A stretch of DNA of 64,000 nt from Bacteroidota bacterium (GTDB lineage Bacteria > Bacteroidota > Bacteroidia > Chitinophagales > Chitinophagaceae): NCBI GenBank assembly GCA_018267915.1, contig JAFDXN010000010.1, positions 147,713 through 211,712 on the forward strand, written 5' to 3'. Shown here one piece after another: positions 32,788-41,737 of the stretch. Under the pieces are notes generated by a model, which did no database searches, was not told where the DNA came from, and was given only the letters and a program-made list of their open reading frames with translations. The first letter of the stretch is position 1, and each line of letters begins with the position of its first letter. Position numbers and translations under genes: made by a program.

Positions 32788-33342
32788 ATGGTGCTCGACG
32801 TTATCGGCATTACCACAGTGATCATATTTTTTATACGCGGCTACATGAAAGGGATCATTGTAGCCGCGTTCTCACTTTTGGCTATTGTGTTGGGCATCAT
32901 CTGTGCACTTAAGCTTTCGGGTATGCTGGCCAGCTACCTGCTTGAGAAAGGTATCATTACTTCCGGCTGGGGACAACTGGTTAGTTACATTGTTTTATTT
33001 CTTGGCGTGGTCATATTGGTGCGTTTCGTCGGCAAGCTTATCGAAAAAAGTGCACAAGCAGTGTTCCTTGGACCGGTAAATAAGCTAGTGGGTGGACTGC
33101 TGTATGCTTTTATGGCCACCTTAGTATGGAGCTCACTTTTGTGGATCAGTAACCAGATGCACATCATCGAGCCTGAAACAATAGCCAGCTCGAAGACCTA
33201 TAAATATTTTGTACCGGTTGCACCATGGGTATTTGAACATATCGGCGCTGTGCTGCCTTTTGTAAAAAATATCTTTACAGATCTGCAGCATTATTTTGAA
33301 GGCGTCAATCAAAAATTACCCGATCATGTGGGCGCTCATTGA
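32788..33342 (+). CDS. CvpA-family membrane protein
   Basis: A 184-residue protein with four TM helices; VLDVIGITTVIIFFIRGYMKGII is the CvpA start block, followed by the usual G-rich third helix region. E. coli CvpA affects colicin V production and envelope integrity. The last 17 nt overlap the amidotransferase gene, implying translational coupling. Confidence 0.88.
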   Translation: MVLDVIGITTVIIFFIRGYMKGIIVAAFSLLAIVLGIICALKLSGMLASYLLEKGIITSGWGQLVSYIVLFLGVVILVRFVGKLIEKSAQAVFLGPVNKLVGGLLYAFMATLVWSSLLWISNQMHIIEPETIASSKTYKYFVPVAPWVFEHIGAVLPFVKNIFTDLQHYFEGVNQKLPDHVGAH

Positions 33343-33892
33343 TAATTACGACTCCTTCACTTATATATTGCTGCACTATTTGCAGCAGGCAGGTGCAGAT
33401 TGTACTGTGTTCAAGAATGACGAGTTGGAATTGCAACAGCTGATCGACAAAAATCCCGAACGCCTTATAATATCCCCGGGACCCGAGACGCCATTGCAAG
33501 CAGGTATCTGCATGTCAGCGATCGGGCATTTCCATGATAAAATACCCATATTCGGTGTATGCCTCGGGCACCAGGCGCTGGGGATGTTCTTCGGCGCTGA
33601 GCTGACAAGAGCGCCAAAGCCGATGCATGGAAAAATGAGCGAAGTGAGCCATACGAGTCACGATCTCTTCAAAGGCATTCCCGATCCTTTTACAGTTATG
33701 AGGTATCACTCGTTGGTGCTGGAGGGGATCGATACTAAAGAGGTAGAAACAATAGCCAACGCGAAGGATGATGAATGCATTATGGCTATAGCTCATAAAA
33801 CACTTCCCTGCCTCGGAGTACAATTCCACCCTGAGTCGGTAGGTACCGAATATGGATTAAAATTGCTACGTAACTGGGTGGAACTATACTGA
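33326..33892 (+). CDS. Anthranilate/aminodeoxychorismate synthase glutamine amidotransferase subunit
   Basis: Class I glutamine amidotransferase of 188 residues: IDNYDSFTYILLHYLQQAG at the start, oxyanion loop ISPGPETP, nucleophile Cys in GVCLGHQALG, and catalytic His/Glu in VQFHPES. It supplies ammonia to a TrpE or PabB subunit; neither partner is adjacent, so PabA versus TrpG cannot be decided. ATG 33326 is chosen over TTG 33296. Confidence 0.9.
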   Translation: MWALIDNYDSFTYILLHYLQQAGADCTVFKNDELELQQLIDKNPERLIISPGPETPLQAGICMSAIGHFHDKIPIFGVCLGHQALGMFFGAELTRAPKPMHGKMSEVSHTSHDLFKGIPDPFTVMRYHSLVLEGIDTKEVETIANAKDDECIMAIAHKTLPCLGVQFHPESVGTEYGLKLLRNWVELY

Positions 33893-33941
33893 CAGTATGC
33901 CCCGAAAGCCGCGACTGTAGCGCATCCCAGCCACCCCACAG

Positions 33942-33961
33942 TGTGTATAATCACATACACA
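33942..33961. promoter_or_regulatory. Inverted repeat in the 33893-34134 gap
   Basis: TGTGTAT-(6 nt)-ATACACA. No T-tract follows, so it is not an obvious terminator. The rest of this 240-nt gap has no ORF; a near -7 region (GTATAGCTTTTGC) lies at 34093-34105, before the adhesin gene. Confidence 0.3.
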
Positions 33962-34134
33962 TTCCACACCTACGCAGCAGGCAAAATGTTGCCACTCGTT
34001 TTTTCACAATGTTTAACGTAATTGATTTTCAGTGAAAAACAAAACGTAGGGCTGCGGATTGTTTCAGAGGCCATTTCAATTTTAACTCCCGTGGTATAGC
34101 TTTTGCTAATAGCCTTTTAAAAAAAATGGTTATT

Positions 34135-36171
34135 ATGAAAAAAGCGTACAATCTCCTATTTAAGAAGGTGCTGTTATTTGCGGGAAGCATGGCTATCCTG
34201 AGCACCTCTGCGAAAGCCCTGACATACACCGCTGTGGCGTCGGGCAATTTTAACAGTACAACGACCTGGGGTGGTGTGGCTCCGTCGGGCAATATCACTG
34301 CAGATGTTGTTATTATCCCATCAGGTATCACAGTAACACTGAATACCGACGAGACATTTAGCGGCCTCGGAACCTTGACAGTTAACGGTACACTGACATC
34401 GGGTGCGAACAACACCGCCCTGGTAATGACTGGTGGTACTTTGACAGGCTCCGGCTCTATAGATGTGGACAGCATGTCATTGGGCCTTGTATCCGGTTTC
34501 ACTTACACCGGTTCCATCATGGCGCAAAATCTTACCTCTACAGCGACAACGATCGGCACAGCAGCTGATATCACTGTTAGTGGCAACCTTTATCTGAATA
34601 GCGGCCTGCTTAACATCAATTCAGGCATGCTTACATTGGCCGCTAACAGCAATATCAATATTACAGGCGGTACATTATCGGTTGGCGGCACAGGCATGCT
34701 GATGCTGGACAGCACCTACAATGTAACCTACAGCGGCAACGCATCTGTAAACGGAGGTCTTGAACTGTCGGGCTCAGGTTTGAATAACCTTACCGTTAAC
34801 CTGTCTTCGGGTTCACTTACCCTGACTTCTGACCTTACAATGAATGGTAACCTGACATTAACATCAGGCAACCTGATATTGAACAACAATGACCTGACAC
34901 TGGGCCTGAACGGCAACTTCTCTGCTTCAGGTACCGGCACTATCAACGCAGGAGCTAACTCTAATATCACCATTAACTCTATGACAGGTCTTAGCGGTGC
35001 ATTGAGGTTTGGCGTTGGCAACAACACTGTGAATGATCTCAACATCAACCTGGGCAATACGAGTGCGAACGTATCCCTCGGTGGCGACCTGACCATCAAT
35101 GGCACACTTACACTGAACCAAGGTACACTTACACTGAACAACAACGATCTTACTTTCGCAGTTAATGGTAATATAGCGGCTTCAGGCAGCGGTTCTATCG
35201 TGAGCACAGCCGGTTCAAACATTACAATCACTTCGAACAATAGCTTCACAGGCGGTCTTAACTTCAGCGCAACCGGCAATACAGTTGGAAACCTGACCGT
35301 AAATATGGGTAATAATACAAGCACAGTAAACCTTGGCTCCAACCTTACAGTTAACGGTACACTGACACTGACATCAGGTATGCTGAACGTTGGTACTCAC
35401 AACCTGAGCGTTGCAGCCAGCGGTAACGTTAGTGGCGGCCTGTCTACCAGCTATGTGGTTACAAGCAACGGTGGTACACTTACCATGAACCTGCTTGCCA
35501 ATGGCTCACAAACCTTCCAGGTGGGTACTATGATGCACTATGCTCCGATAACTGTATCGGCAAATACAGGCTCTGCTAACGGCGACCTCAGCGTAATGGT
35601 TGATGACTCTGTATATGCTAATGGCAACACCGGGCTGAACCTGACAAACACCAGCTCACTTGTAAATGCAACATGGTTCCTGAGCAGCACTGCCTCTACA
35701 GGCCTCGATCTGAAGCTGCAGCCAATGTGGAGCGCCAATATGGAACTCAACGCCTTTAACAGGACTAGCGCACATATAGCTCACTATACTAACAACGCAT
35801 GGGATGTTTCAGCTAACGCTTCAGCAACCACAGCCGTGAATGGTATGTACACTATCAGCCGCGATCACGTAACATCGCTGAGCCCATTTGCAGTTGCAGA
35901 TCAGGCATCAGGTTTGAGTGTTAACCAGCTTGCATCCAGCAACAAAGTGGATATATCAATGTATCCTAACCCGGCAACTGATGTTGTGTATTTCAGCGCA
36001 CCGTCTAAAGCCTCTTCGATCACTGTATATGATGTATCAGGCCGCATGGTGAAATCAGTATCTGCCAATGCTGACAATAGCATCCCGGTAAATGAACTGA
36101 CTCCAGGCAATTACAGCGTGCAGATCAAGGGCCAGGACTATAGCAGCACTCAGCACTTCGTTAAACAATAA
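34135..36171 (+). CDS. Repeat-built T9SS-exported adhesin-like protein
   Basis: About 678 residues. Signal peptide (LLFKKVLLFAGSMAILSTSAKA), then a long Ser/Thr/Asn/Gly-rich region made of short beta-strand motifs (LTVNGTLTL, NNNDLTF, GSNITI) typical of a right-handed beta-helix. Its core holds two exact 85-residue units plus part of a third. A spacer and a type A sorting domain follow (ISMYPNPATDVVYFSAPS to FVKQ). It is probably an adhesive or matrix surface protein. ATG 34126 (9 nt upstream) is an alternative start. Confidence 0.85.
   Translation: MKKAYNLLFKKVLLFAGSMAILSTSAKALTYTAVASGNFNSTTTWGGVAPSGNITADVVIIPSGITVTLNTDETFSGLGTLTVNGTLTSGANNTALVMTGGTLTGSGSIDVDSMSLGLVSGFTYTGSIMAQNLTSTATTIGTAADITVSGNLYLNSGLLNINSGMLTLAANSNINITGGTLSVGGTGMLMLDSTYNVTYSGNASVNGGLELSGSGLNNLTVNLSSGSLTLTSDLTMNGNLTLTSGNLILNNNDLTLGLNGNFSASGTGTINAGANSNITINSMTGLSGALRFGVGNNTVNDLNINLGNTSANVSLGGDLTINGTLTLNQGTLTLNNNDLTFAVNGNIAASGSGSIVSTAGSNITITSNNSFTGGLNFSATGNTVGNLTVNMGNNTSTVNLGSNLTVNGTLTLTSGMLNVGTHNLSVAASGNVSGGLSTSYVVTSNGGTLTMNLLANGSQTFQVGTMMHYAPITVSANTGSANGDLSVMVDDSVYANGNTGLNLTNTSSLVNATWFLSSTASTGLDLKLQPMWSANMELNAFNRTSAHIAHYTNNAWDVSANASATTAVNGMYTISRDHVTSLSPFAVADQASGLSVNQLASSNKVDISMYPNPATDVVYFSAPSKASSITVYDVSGRMVKSVSANADNSIPVNELTPGNYSVQIKGQDYSSTQHFVKQ
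34822..35331 (+). repeat. Two tandem 255-bp (85-residue) coding repeats
   Basis: Unit 1 is 34822-35076 and unit 2 is 35077-35331; both are exactly 255 bp and begin with a (T/G)-(S/G)-D-L-T-(M/I)-N-G block, and both end with (N/D)LN/TVN.GN.(S/T). A third unit starts at 35332 and keeps the pattern for about 33 residues before diverging. Confidence 0.8.
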
Positions 36172-36190
36172 GTTTTACTTGTTATCAAAT

Positions 36191-36227
36191 AAAGCAGATG
36201 CAGCTCCTCGCGAGCTGCATCTGCTTT
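36191..36227. terminator. Bidirectional intrinsic terminator overlapping dinB stop
   Basis: 16-bp perfect stem AAAGCAGATGCAGCTC / GAGCTGCATCTGCTTT with a 5-nt loop, flanked by A and T tracts. It ends the adhesin gene and overlaps the dinB stop codon (36226-36228). Confidence 0.88.
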
Positions 36228-37341
36228 ATTGTTGAAATGGCAATCGCAGTTGACCGGGTATATTTTTCCTCTCGGCCGCCACTCCATGCTCATGAAAATT
36301 GGATAATGAAATACCCAACAGCCGAATCTGAACATCGGCGAGATCAGTAGAACGCAATAATTCCTTTGCAGTATTGGTAATAATCCTGAGGTCATCCGTG
36401 GCATGAACCAAAGAGTGATTGCGGGTAATAACTCTAAAATCGCTGTATTTAATTTTCACCGTAATTGTACGGCCTTTCAGGTTGTGCTTCTGAAGACGTT
36501 TATGTACCAGCCCTGCGATCCGCTCCAGTTCGCGATCCATTTCCTCTACCGTGGTAAGGTCGTAAGGAAAAGTGTCTTCTGCGCCTGCCGACTTTGTTTC
36601 GCGGTGGGGCTGGACCTGCCGTTCGTCGATACCACGCACGACACCGTAGTAAAAGTGACCTGCCTTACCAAAGTGTTTCACAAGCTCATCCTCGGTGAGC
36701 CTTTTCAGGTCGGCACCTGTATGCAAGCCCATGGCTTTCATTTTTTCGGCGGTGACCTTCCCTACGCCGTAAAATTTCTCCACCGGCAAATGCTCCATGA
36801 ACTCCTCTATATGCGAAGGGCCAATAAAAGTAAGACCATCCGGTTTTTGCAGGTCGGAAGCAATTTTGGCAACGAATTTACTGACCGAAACACCGGCTGA
36901 GGCCGTTAAATTCAATTCGCCCTTTATTGCCTGTTTTATTTGTTTGGCTATCTCGATCGCCGATCCGATGCCTAATTTGTCCTCCGTCACATCCAGGTAT
37001 GCCTCGTCCAGGGATAAAGGCTCTATCAAATCAGTATAGCGACGGAATATTTCTCGATTTTTTTGTGACACTTCTTTGTACACATCAAAGCGGGGATAAA
37101 CGAAGACCAGGTGCGGGCAGAGGCGCAACGCCGTTTTGGAGGGCATGGCGGAACGTACACCAAATTTGCGCGCTTCATAACTGGCAGTTGCCACCACTCC
37201 TCCCCTTCCCTCCGGGGAACCACCAACGGCAATGGCTTTGCCACGGTACTCCGGATGGTCGCGCTGCTCGACGGAAGCATAAAATGCATCCATATCAATA
37301 TGGATGATCTTACGGTATGTGGTATTGGTTTCTCTTGTCAA
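36226..37341 (-). CDS. dinB: DNA polymerase IV (Y-family translesion polymerase)
   Basis: Catalytic blocks: HIDMDAFYASVEQRDHPEYRG (first Asp), VATASYEARKFGVRSAMPS, and DEAYLDVTE with the SLDEAYLDVT metal site; then helix-hairpin-helix VEKFYGVGKVTAEKM, little-finger domain, and a C-terminal QLRLPF motif that fits a beta-clamp binding peptide. There is no ATG before the catalytic Asp: TTG 37341, 37359 or 37365 are the candidates. 37341 gives a short family-like N-terminus and follows a near -7 box (GAACTTTG, minus strand) at about 37365-37372. Confidence 0.92.
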   Translation of the reverse strand: MTRETNTTYRKIIHIDMDAFYASVEQRDHPEYRGKAIAVGGSPEGRGGVVATASYEARKFGVRSAMPSKTALRLCPHLVFVYPRFDVYKEVSQKNREIFRRYTDLIEPLSLDEAYLDVTEDKLGIGSAIEIAKQIKQAIKGELNLTASAGVSVSKFVAKIASDLQKPDGLTFIGPSHIEEFMEHLPVEKFYGVGKVTAEKMKAMGLHTGADLKRLTEDELVKHFGKAGHFYYGVVRGIDERQVQPHRETKSAGAEDTFPYDLTTVEEMDRELERIAGLVHKRLQKHNLKGRTITVKIKYSDFRVITRNHSLVHATDDLRIITNTAKELLRSTDLADVQIRLLGISLSNFHEHGVAAERKNIPGQLRLPFQQ

Positions 37342-37484
37342 GGAATTGTTGAATAACAACTTCAAAGTTCCGGCTTTTTTCGGCTACAGGAGAAAGACAC
37401 ATGGAAACCGAATGATAATGATATCCACATCTTGATCCGGAAGATAGGAGAGTTTGCTGTTAATCGTTAAACGGTGTTATAGTC

Positions 37485-38240
37485 TTACCACATCCATACC
37501 ACGTCGCCATGCTTATAAGTCGCCATCCGGCCATTTTCGAGCTGTACCATTAGCTGGCCGTCAGTGTTGGCTTTCACAATAATGCCTTTCCACTCGGTAT
37601 GCCCATCACTAAACGCTTGCTCCAGCCCCCTACGGTAGAGCAATCCATTATACTGGCGCATGATCTCGTCTGCATGGATTTTACCCGACAACTTATCGAA
37701 AATACTCGACCGAAGCATATCCCTCAGGACAACCAGGTTGAAGCTTTTCGACGAATTGATCTTTAACGATGTTGCATAGGGCAGTTCAGGAGGAAATGAA
37801 TCTTGCAGCACATTCAAGCCCAGACCAACTACACTGTAAATCCATTTGCTTCCCCTTAATATATTTTCTATTAAAATACCACCTGCCTTTTTGTCATTTA
37901 CTATTATGTCATTGGGCCATTTAACCATTATGTTCCAACCCTCATAAAGGCTTTCCAAACTCTGGGCAACAGCCACAGCCACCCCCGCACTAAATACGAA
38001 TTGCTCCTCCAGCGACTGCTGGGGAGCAATAATGAGGCTCATAAGCAGGCTTTGGCCGGGTACACCGGCCCAGTGCCTGCCCCGCTGTCCCTTACCGGCT
38101 GTTTGTTCCCAGGCGGTCACCGTCAGTCCTGCCTGTGCCGTATCGGCATCTATCAGCTGCATGGCATAGTTATTGGTGCTGTCTACTGTATGCAATTCAA
38201 TGATAGGCGCTGCTAATAATCCTATAACGTCAAGTGCCAA
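37485..38240 (-). CDS. birA: Biotin-[acetyl-CoA-carboxylase] ligase
   Basis: Biotin protein ligase without the N-terminal DNA-binding domain: IELHTVDSTNNYAMQLI, EQTAGKGQRGRHWAGVPGQS (the GKGxRGRxW biotin/AMP loop), VKWPNDIIVNDKKAGGILIE and VVGLGLNVLQ. Attaches biotin to BCCP. No ATG is available at the 5' end. TTG 38240 gives a family-like N-terminus after a near -7 box (TATCTTTA, minus strand at about 38268-38275); TTG 38285 would add 15 residues. Divergent from rsfS, which also starts with TTG. Confidence 0.92.
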   Translation of the reverse strand: MALDVIGLLAAPIIELHTVDSTNNYAMQLIDADTAQAGLTVTAWEQTAGKGQRGRHWAGVPGQSLLMSLIIAPQQSLEEQFVFSAGVAVAVAQSLESLYEGWNIMVKWPNDIIVNDKKAGGILIENILRGSKWIYSVVGLGLNVLQDSFPPELPYATSLKINSSKSFNLVVLRDMLRSSIFDKLSGKIHADEIMRQYNGLLYRRGLEQAFSDGHTEWKGIIVKANTDGQLMVQLENGRMATYKHGDVVWMW

Positions 38241-38250
38241 AAGATTTTTA

Positions 38251-38258
38251 TAATTTTG
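38251..38258 (+). promoter_or_regulatory. -7 box TAATTTTG for rsfS-ftsH
   Basis: Exact TAnnTTTG on the plus strand, 45 nt before the rsfS TTG start, in the divergent birA/rsfS control region. Confidence 0.45.
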
Positions 38259-38303
38259 ATTGAAGTAAAGATATTGAGAAACCAAAAACAGTAAAGCACC
38301 AAT

Positions 38304-38702
38304 TTGGAGAAAGTAATAACCGCACTACAGGGAAGGAAGAAATCTGCAACCAGGCAATCGAGGAACAGCAAACTTTTTAAGACCATCCTAAAAGCAATTC
38401 AAGACAAGAAAGGTGATAAGATCGTGTCGCTCGATCTTCGGAAGATAGATGAAGCGGTAGCCGATTTTTTTATTTTGTGCGAGGCAAAATCATACGTACA
38501 AATTAAGGCAATAGCCGACTATATAGATGAACAAGTAGGGAAGGAGACAGGGGAAAGGCCTTACCATGTGGAACAAGGCCCTCAATGGACGCTTATGGAC
38601 TACGTAAATATCGTGGTCCACATCTTCGACCACGAACACCGGAAATTCTACGACCTGGAAAGCCTGTGGAATGATGCGGACAGGATGGAGCACAATGAAT
38701 AA
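38304..38702 (+). CDS. rsfS: Ribosome silencing factor RsfS
   Basis: RsfS/Iojap protein that binds uL14 and blocks subunit joining in slow growth. Core: DKKGDKIVSLDLRKIDEAVADFFILCEAKSYVQIKAIADYI, then HVEQGPQWTLMDYVNIVVHIFDHEHRKFYDLESLWNDAD, with the usual D(Y)xxVxVHxF signature. About 30 extra N-terminal basic residues (GRKKSATRQSRNSK) precede it. The frame has no ATG; TTG 38304 is the start. birA-rsfS-ftsH-LUD is a gene order I know from other Bacteroidota. Confidence 0.9.
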   Translation: MEKVITALQGRKKSATRQSRNSKLFKTILKAIQDKKGDKIVSLDLRKIDEAVADFFILCEAKSYVQIKAIADYIDEQVGKETGERPYHVEQGPQWTLMDYVNIVVHIFDHEHRKFYDLESLWNDADRMEHNE

Positions 38703-38740
38703 TTTTTGTTTTATAGATCAATTCGTTTTTTTAAGAGATA

Positions 38741-40765
38741 ATGGAAGACAACAAACAAAGGCCGCCATTAGGGGGGCCGGGAACCGATAACAAAAACCAG
38801 CGCAAAGGACCGCGCTTTAACATATACTGGATATATGGCATCATCATATTGTCGTTGCTGGCGCTCCAGTTTTTCGTGAGCAATTCCAGCAACCCGTCTC
38901 ATGAGCATTCTTTCCAGGAGCTAAAACCCTATATGGCTAAAGGCGATGTGGCAAAGCTGGTAGTGGTAAATAATGATTATGTGGAGGTTTTCCTTAAGCC
39001 GGGCGCACAGCCGGTGGCGCAACAGGATAATAAGTCGCCGCTAAATATGGGCAGTGACAAAGGCCCTGCATTCACATTCCGGATAGGCTCTGTGGACCAG
39101 TTTTACAGCGAACTGCATGATGCGGAGCAGGAGTTGCCCGAGGCATCGAGGAACGTCAATGTCACCTATGAGACCCGAGGCGACTTGCTGCATTCAATAC
39201 TTAATTCAATATTCCTGCCATTGATATTGCTGGTCGCCATGTGGTTCCTCCTGATGCGCAAAATGGGTGGTGGTGCAGGCGGCGCAGGCGGTGCAGGTGG
39301 AATTTTCAACATCGGCAAATCAAAAGCTCAACTGTTTGAGAAGGGTACACGCGTTAATATCACTTTTAATGATGTGGCAGGTTTGGATGAGGCGAAAGTG
39401 GAAGTGATGGAAATAGTGGACTTTTTGAAAAACCCTAAAAAATACACTTCGCTGGGCGGTAAGATCCCTAAAGGTGCTTTGCTTGTCGGCCCTCCCGGCA
39501 CCGGTAAAACGCTGCTTGCCAAAGCTGTGGCCGGCGAGGCGCAGGTTCCATTCTTCTCTATGTCTGGTTCCGATTTCGTGGAGCTTTTCGTTGGTGTGGG
39601 CGCCAGCCGTGTGCGCGACCTCTTTAAGCAAGCAAGAGAGAAAGCACCCTGTATCGTGTTCATTGACGAAATAGACGCTATTGGTCGTGCCCGCGGTAAG
39701 AATGTAGTGATGAGCAACGACGAGCGTGAGAATACGCTTAACCAACTGCTTGTGGAAATGGATGGCTTTAGTGGCGATAGTGGTATTATCGTCCTTGCTG
39801 CTACTAACCGTCCTGATGTGTTGGATACGGCGCTGCTGCGCCCCGGACGTTTCGACCGACAGATATCAATAGACATCCCGGATGTAAAAGGCCGTGAAAA
39901 AATATTCGATGTACACCTGAAGCCCATCAAAAAATCGAAGGACCTGAACATTGCAAAACTTGCGGTGCAGACCCCCGGATTTGCGGGTGCTGATATAGCC
40001 AACATTTGTAACGAAGCTGCCCTGATCGCTGCCCGTAAAGGCAAAACAGAGGTGGATATGAATGACTTTAACGATGCTATCGACCGCGTGATTGGTGGCC
40101 TCGAAAAGAAGAACAAGATCATATCGCCCGACGAAAAGCGCACTATTGCTTACCACGAAGCCGGACATGCAGTTTCAGGCTGGTTCCTGGAGCATGCGCA
40201 TCCCCTTGTAAAGGTAACCATCGTTCCACGCGGCGTAGCCGCTTTGGGCTATGCTCAATACCTGCCAAAAGAAATGTACATCCGTAATGAAGATCACCTG
40301 ATGGATGACATGTGCATGAGCCTCGGCGGCAGAGCTGTAGAAGAGATCGTGTTCGGTAAAATATCAACCGGCGCCCTGAGCGACCTGCAGCATGTAACGC
40401 GTATGGCCTATGCTATGGTATCAATGTATGGCATGAACGATAAAATAGGCAACATATCGTTCTACGACCCGCAAAATGATCAAAGCTTCTCAAAGCCATA
40501 CAGCGAGGAAACCGGCAAGATAATAGACGACGAAGTACGTAAACTGGTGGAAGCTGCATACGCGCGCACAAAAAAGCTGCTTAACGATAAAATAGAATCG
40601 GTAAAGATCATTGCAGAAGAGCTTTTGAAAAAAGAGGTACTTTACAAAGACGATCTCGACAGGCTGATAGGTGTGCGCCCTTATGAAGAGCCGCCTATAT
40701 CAGAAGGCAGCATGGAGCCAACACCGCCGCTTCCCGGAAGTGTGACACCACAGGAAAATTATTAA
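38741..40765 (+). CDS. ftsH: ATP-dependent zinc metalloprotease FtsH
   Basis: Membrane-anchored AAA+ protease, 674 residues. TM helix 1 at about 29-47, periplasmic domain, TM helix 2 at about 150-170, a G-rich linker, AAA domain with Walker A GPPGTGKT (250-257), Walker [12 protein letters not shown] and [21 protein letters not shown], then zinc site H472EAGH476. Degrades misfolded membrane proteins and regulators. Ends in a proline-rich tail. 38 nt after rsfS, followed by a perfect terminator. Confidence 0.96.
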   Translation: MEDNKQRPPLGGPGTDNKNQRKGPRFNIYWIYGIIILSLLALQFFVSNSSNPSHEHSFQELKPYMAKGDVAKLVVVNNDYVEVFLKPGAQPVAQQDNKSPLNMGSDKGPAFTFRIGSVDQFYSELHDAEQELPEASRNVNVTYETRGDLLHSILNSIFLPLILLVAMWFLLMRKMGGGAGGAGGAGGIFNIGKSKAQLFEKGTRVNITFNDVAGLDEAKVEVMEIVDFLKNPKKYTSLGGKIPKGALLVGPPGTGKTLLAKAVAGEAQVPFFSMSGSDFVELFVGVGASRVRDLFKQAREKAPCIVFIDEIDAIGRARGKNVVMSNDERENTLNQLLVEMDGFSGDSGIIVLAATNRPDVLDTALLRPGRFDRQISIDIPDVKGREKIFDVHLKPIKKSKDLNIAKLAVQTPGFAGADIANICNEAALIAARKGKTEVDMNDFNDAIDRVIGGLEKKNKIISPDEKRTIAYHEAGHAVSGWFLEHAHPLVKVTIVPRGVAALGYAQYLPKEMYIRNEDHLMDDMCMSLGGRAVEEIVFGKISTGALSDLQHVTRMAYAMVSMYGMNDKIGNISFYDPQNDQSFSKPYSEETGKIIDDEVRKLVEAAYARTKKLLNDKIESVKIIAEELLKKEVLYKDDLDRLIGVRPYEEPPISEGSMEPTPPLPGSVTPQENY

Positions 40766-40767
40766 TT

Positions 40768-40797
40768 AAAAAAGCGGTGAACGTTCACCGCTTTTTT
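40768..40797. terminator. Perfect palindromic terminator
   Basis: 15-bp perfect palindrome AAAAAAGCGGTGAAC / GTTCACCGCTTTTTT directly after the ftsH stop, followed by AATTTT. The LUD gene starts only 19 nt later, so read-through or a promoter within the hairpin region must drive it. Confidence 0.88.
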
Positions 40798-40815
40798 AAT
40801 TTTACGGATATAACT

Positions 40816-41478
40816 ATGCAGATTTTCAAGACGTCAAGGTCAAGGGAGAATATACTCCGGAAGGTGCGCAGCCGGTTGGACGGTCATAGCAGCCCGATGC
40901 CTTACCCCAACGCAGAGAAGGAGCGTACCGACTCGGTATTCCATCCTGAAGAGCTGTCACCCGAGGAGTGTTTTGCCGAAACCTTTATCGCTAACGGGGG
41001 CAGGTTCGTGTACTGCGACAATGAACAGGAGCTGCTGGAAAATATTTATACACTTTATGAGAACAGGGGCTGGACGAACGTCGTTTGCGCTGATGAAAGG
41101 ATCATAAACCTGTTCAACAATAATAAAATGCCGATCTTAAAAACTGCTGGTCCGAACGGTGATGCGGACGCCAGCATTACCGGCTGCGAATCCTTGCTAA
41201 GTCGTACCGGGTCGATGTTGTTTAGCAGCCGGCAGTACTATGGCCGCACTTCAACAGTCTACTATCCTGTGCACCTTGTGGTGGCTTATGCCAACCAAAT
41301 AGCAGGGGACATTGCAGAAGCGTTTGGGATGCTGAAAGCAAAGTATAAGAGCGGGCTGCCGTCGATGATCAATGTTAACAGCGGGCCAAGCAGGACCGCA
41401 GATATTGAGAAGACCTTGGTGACAGGAGTTCATGGCCCGGGAGAAGTGTTTTGCTTCTTTGTAAATGCCGACAAATAA
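40816..41478 (+). CDS. LUD-domain (LutC/YkgG-like) protein
   Basis: A 220-residue LUD-domain protein: FIANGGRFVYCDNEQELLENI, ASITGCESLLSRTGSMLFSS (the TG.ESxxxxxTGSL-type block) and VHGPGEVFCFFVNADK (PxxxxxF/V end). LutC takes part in iron-sulfur-dependent lactate oxidation, but lutA/lutB are absent here. In Bacteroidota a single LUD gene commonly follows ftsH, so a lactate role is not implied. ATG 40816 chosen; the open frame from 40777 runs through the terminator. Confidence 0.8.
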   Translation: MQIFKTSRSRENILRKVRSRLDGHSSPMPYPNAEKERTDSVFHPEELSPEECFAETFIANGGRFVYCDNEQELLENIYTLYENRGWTNVVCADERIINLFNNNKMPILKTAGPNGDADASITGCESLLSRTGSMLFSSRQYYGRTSTVYYPVHLVVAYANQIAGDIAEAFGMLKAKYKSGLPSMINVNSGPSRTADIEKTLVTGVHGPGEVFCFFVNADK

Positions 41479-41530
41479 AAATGCCGAAATACATCCGCCG
41501 GCGTGTGCCGCAAATGTATTTCAGCATTTT
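41477..41530 (+). terminator. Terminator-like hairpin after the LUD gene
   Basis: Arms AAAATGC-c-GAAATACAT (41477-41494) and ATGTATTTC-a-GCATTTT (41514-41530), an almost perfect 17-bp stem with a GC-rich 19-nt loop. The remaining gap to 41737 is AT-rich and carries a small odd palindrome TTTCGTC-G-GACGAAA near 41683-41697 that could end the minus-strand regulator transcript; no ORF. Confidence 0.65.
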
Positions 41531-41737
41531 AAAGGGGGTATAAGGATAAAATGTTTGCCTCTTAAGGGTACATAAGGGCCGGGCCTTGACGTATGAATCA
41601 AACTTTCGTAAAAAGCTCAAAACCGAGCCAAAGTAACTGTCAATTAATCATTTAACCCTTTACCATTTGCCAAAATGATGCTTTCGTCGGACGAAATGCA
41701 GTTTTAAACAGAGGAACGATTAAATAAAATATATTAA

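Noticed and set aside
34728..35342. 204-residue minus-strand ORF with repeats in the adhesin gene
   Set aside because: The repeats are those of the adhesin coding strand read backwards.
34822..35400. Regular repeats suggesting a CRISPR-like array
   Set aside because: Units are 255 bp, in frame, and encode beta-strand motifs of a secreted protein; no short palindromic repeats with unique spacers.
39328..40143. 271-residue minus-strand ORF inside ftsH
   Set aside because: Antisense of the conserved AAA domain; low-complexity composition typical of shadows.
40816..41478. LUD protein as lactate utilisation LutC
   Set aside because: LutA and LutB are absent and the gene follows ftsH, a position common for generic LUD proteins in this phylum.
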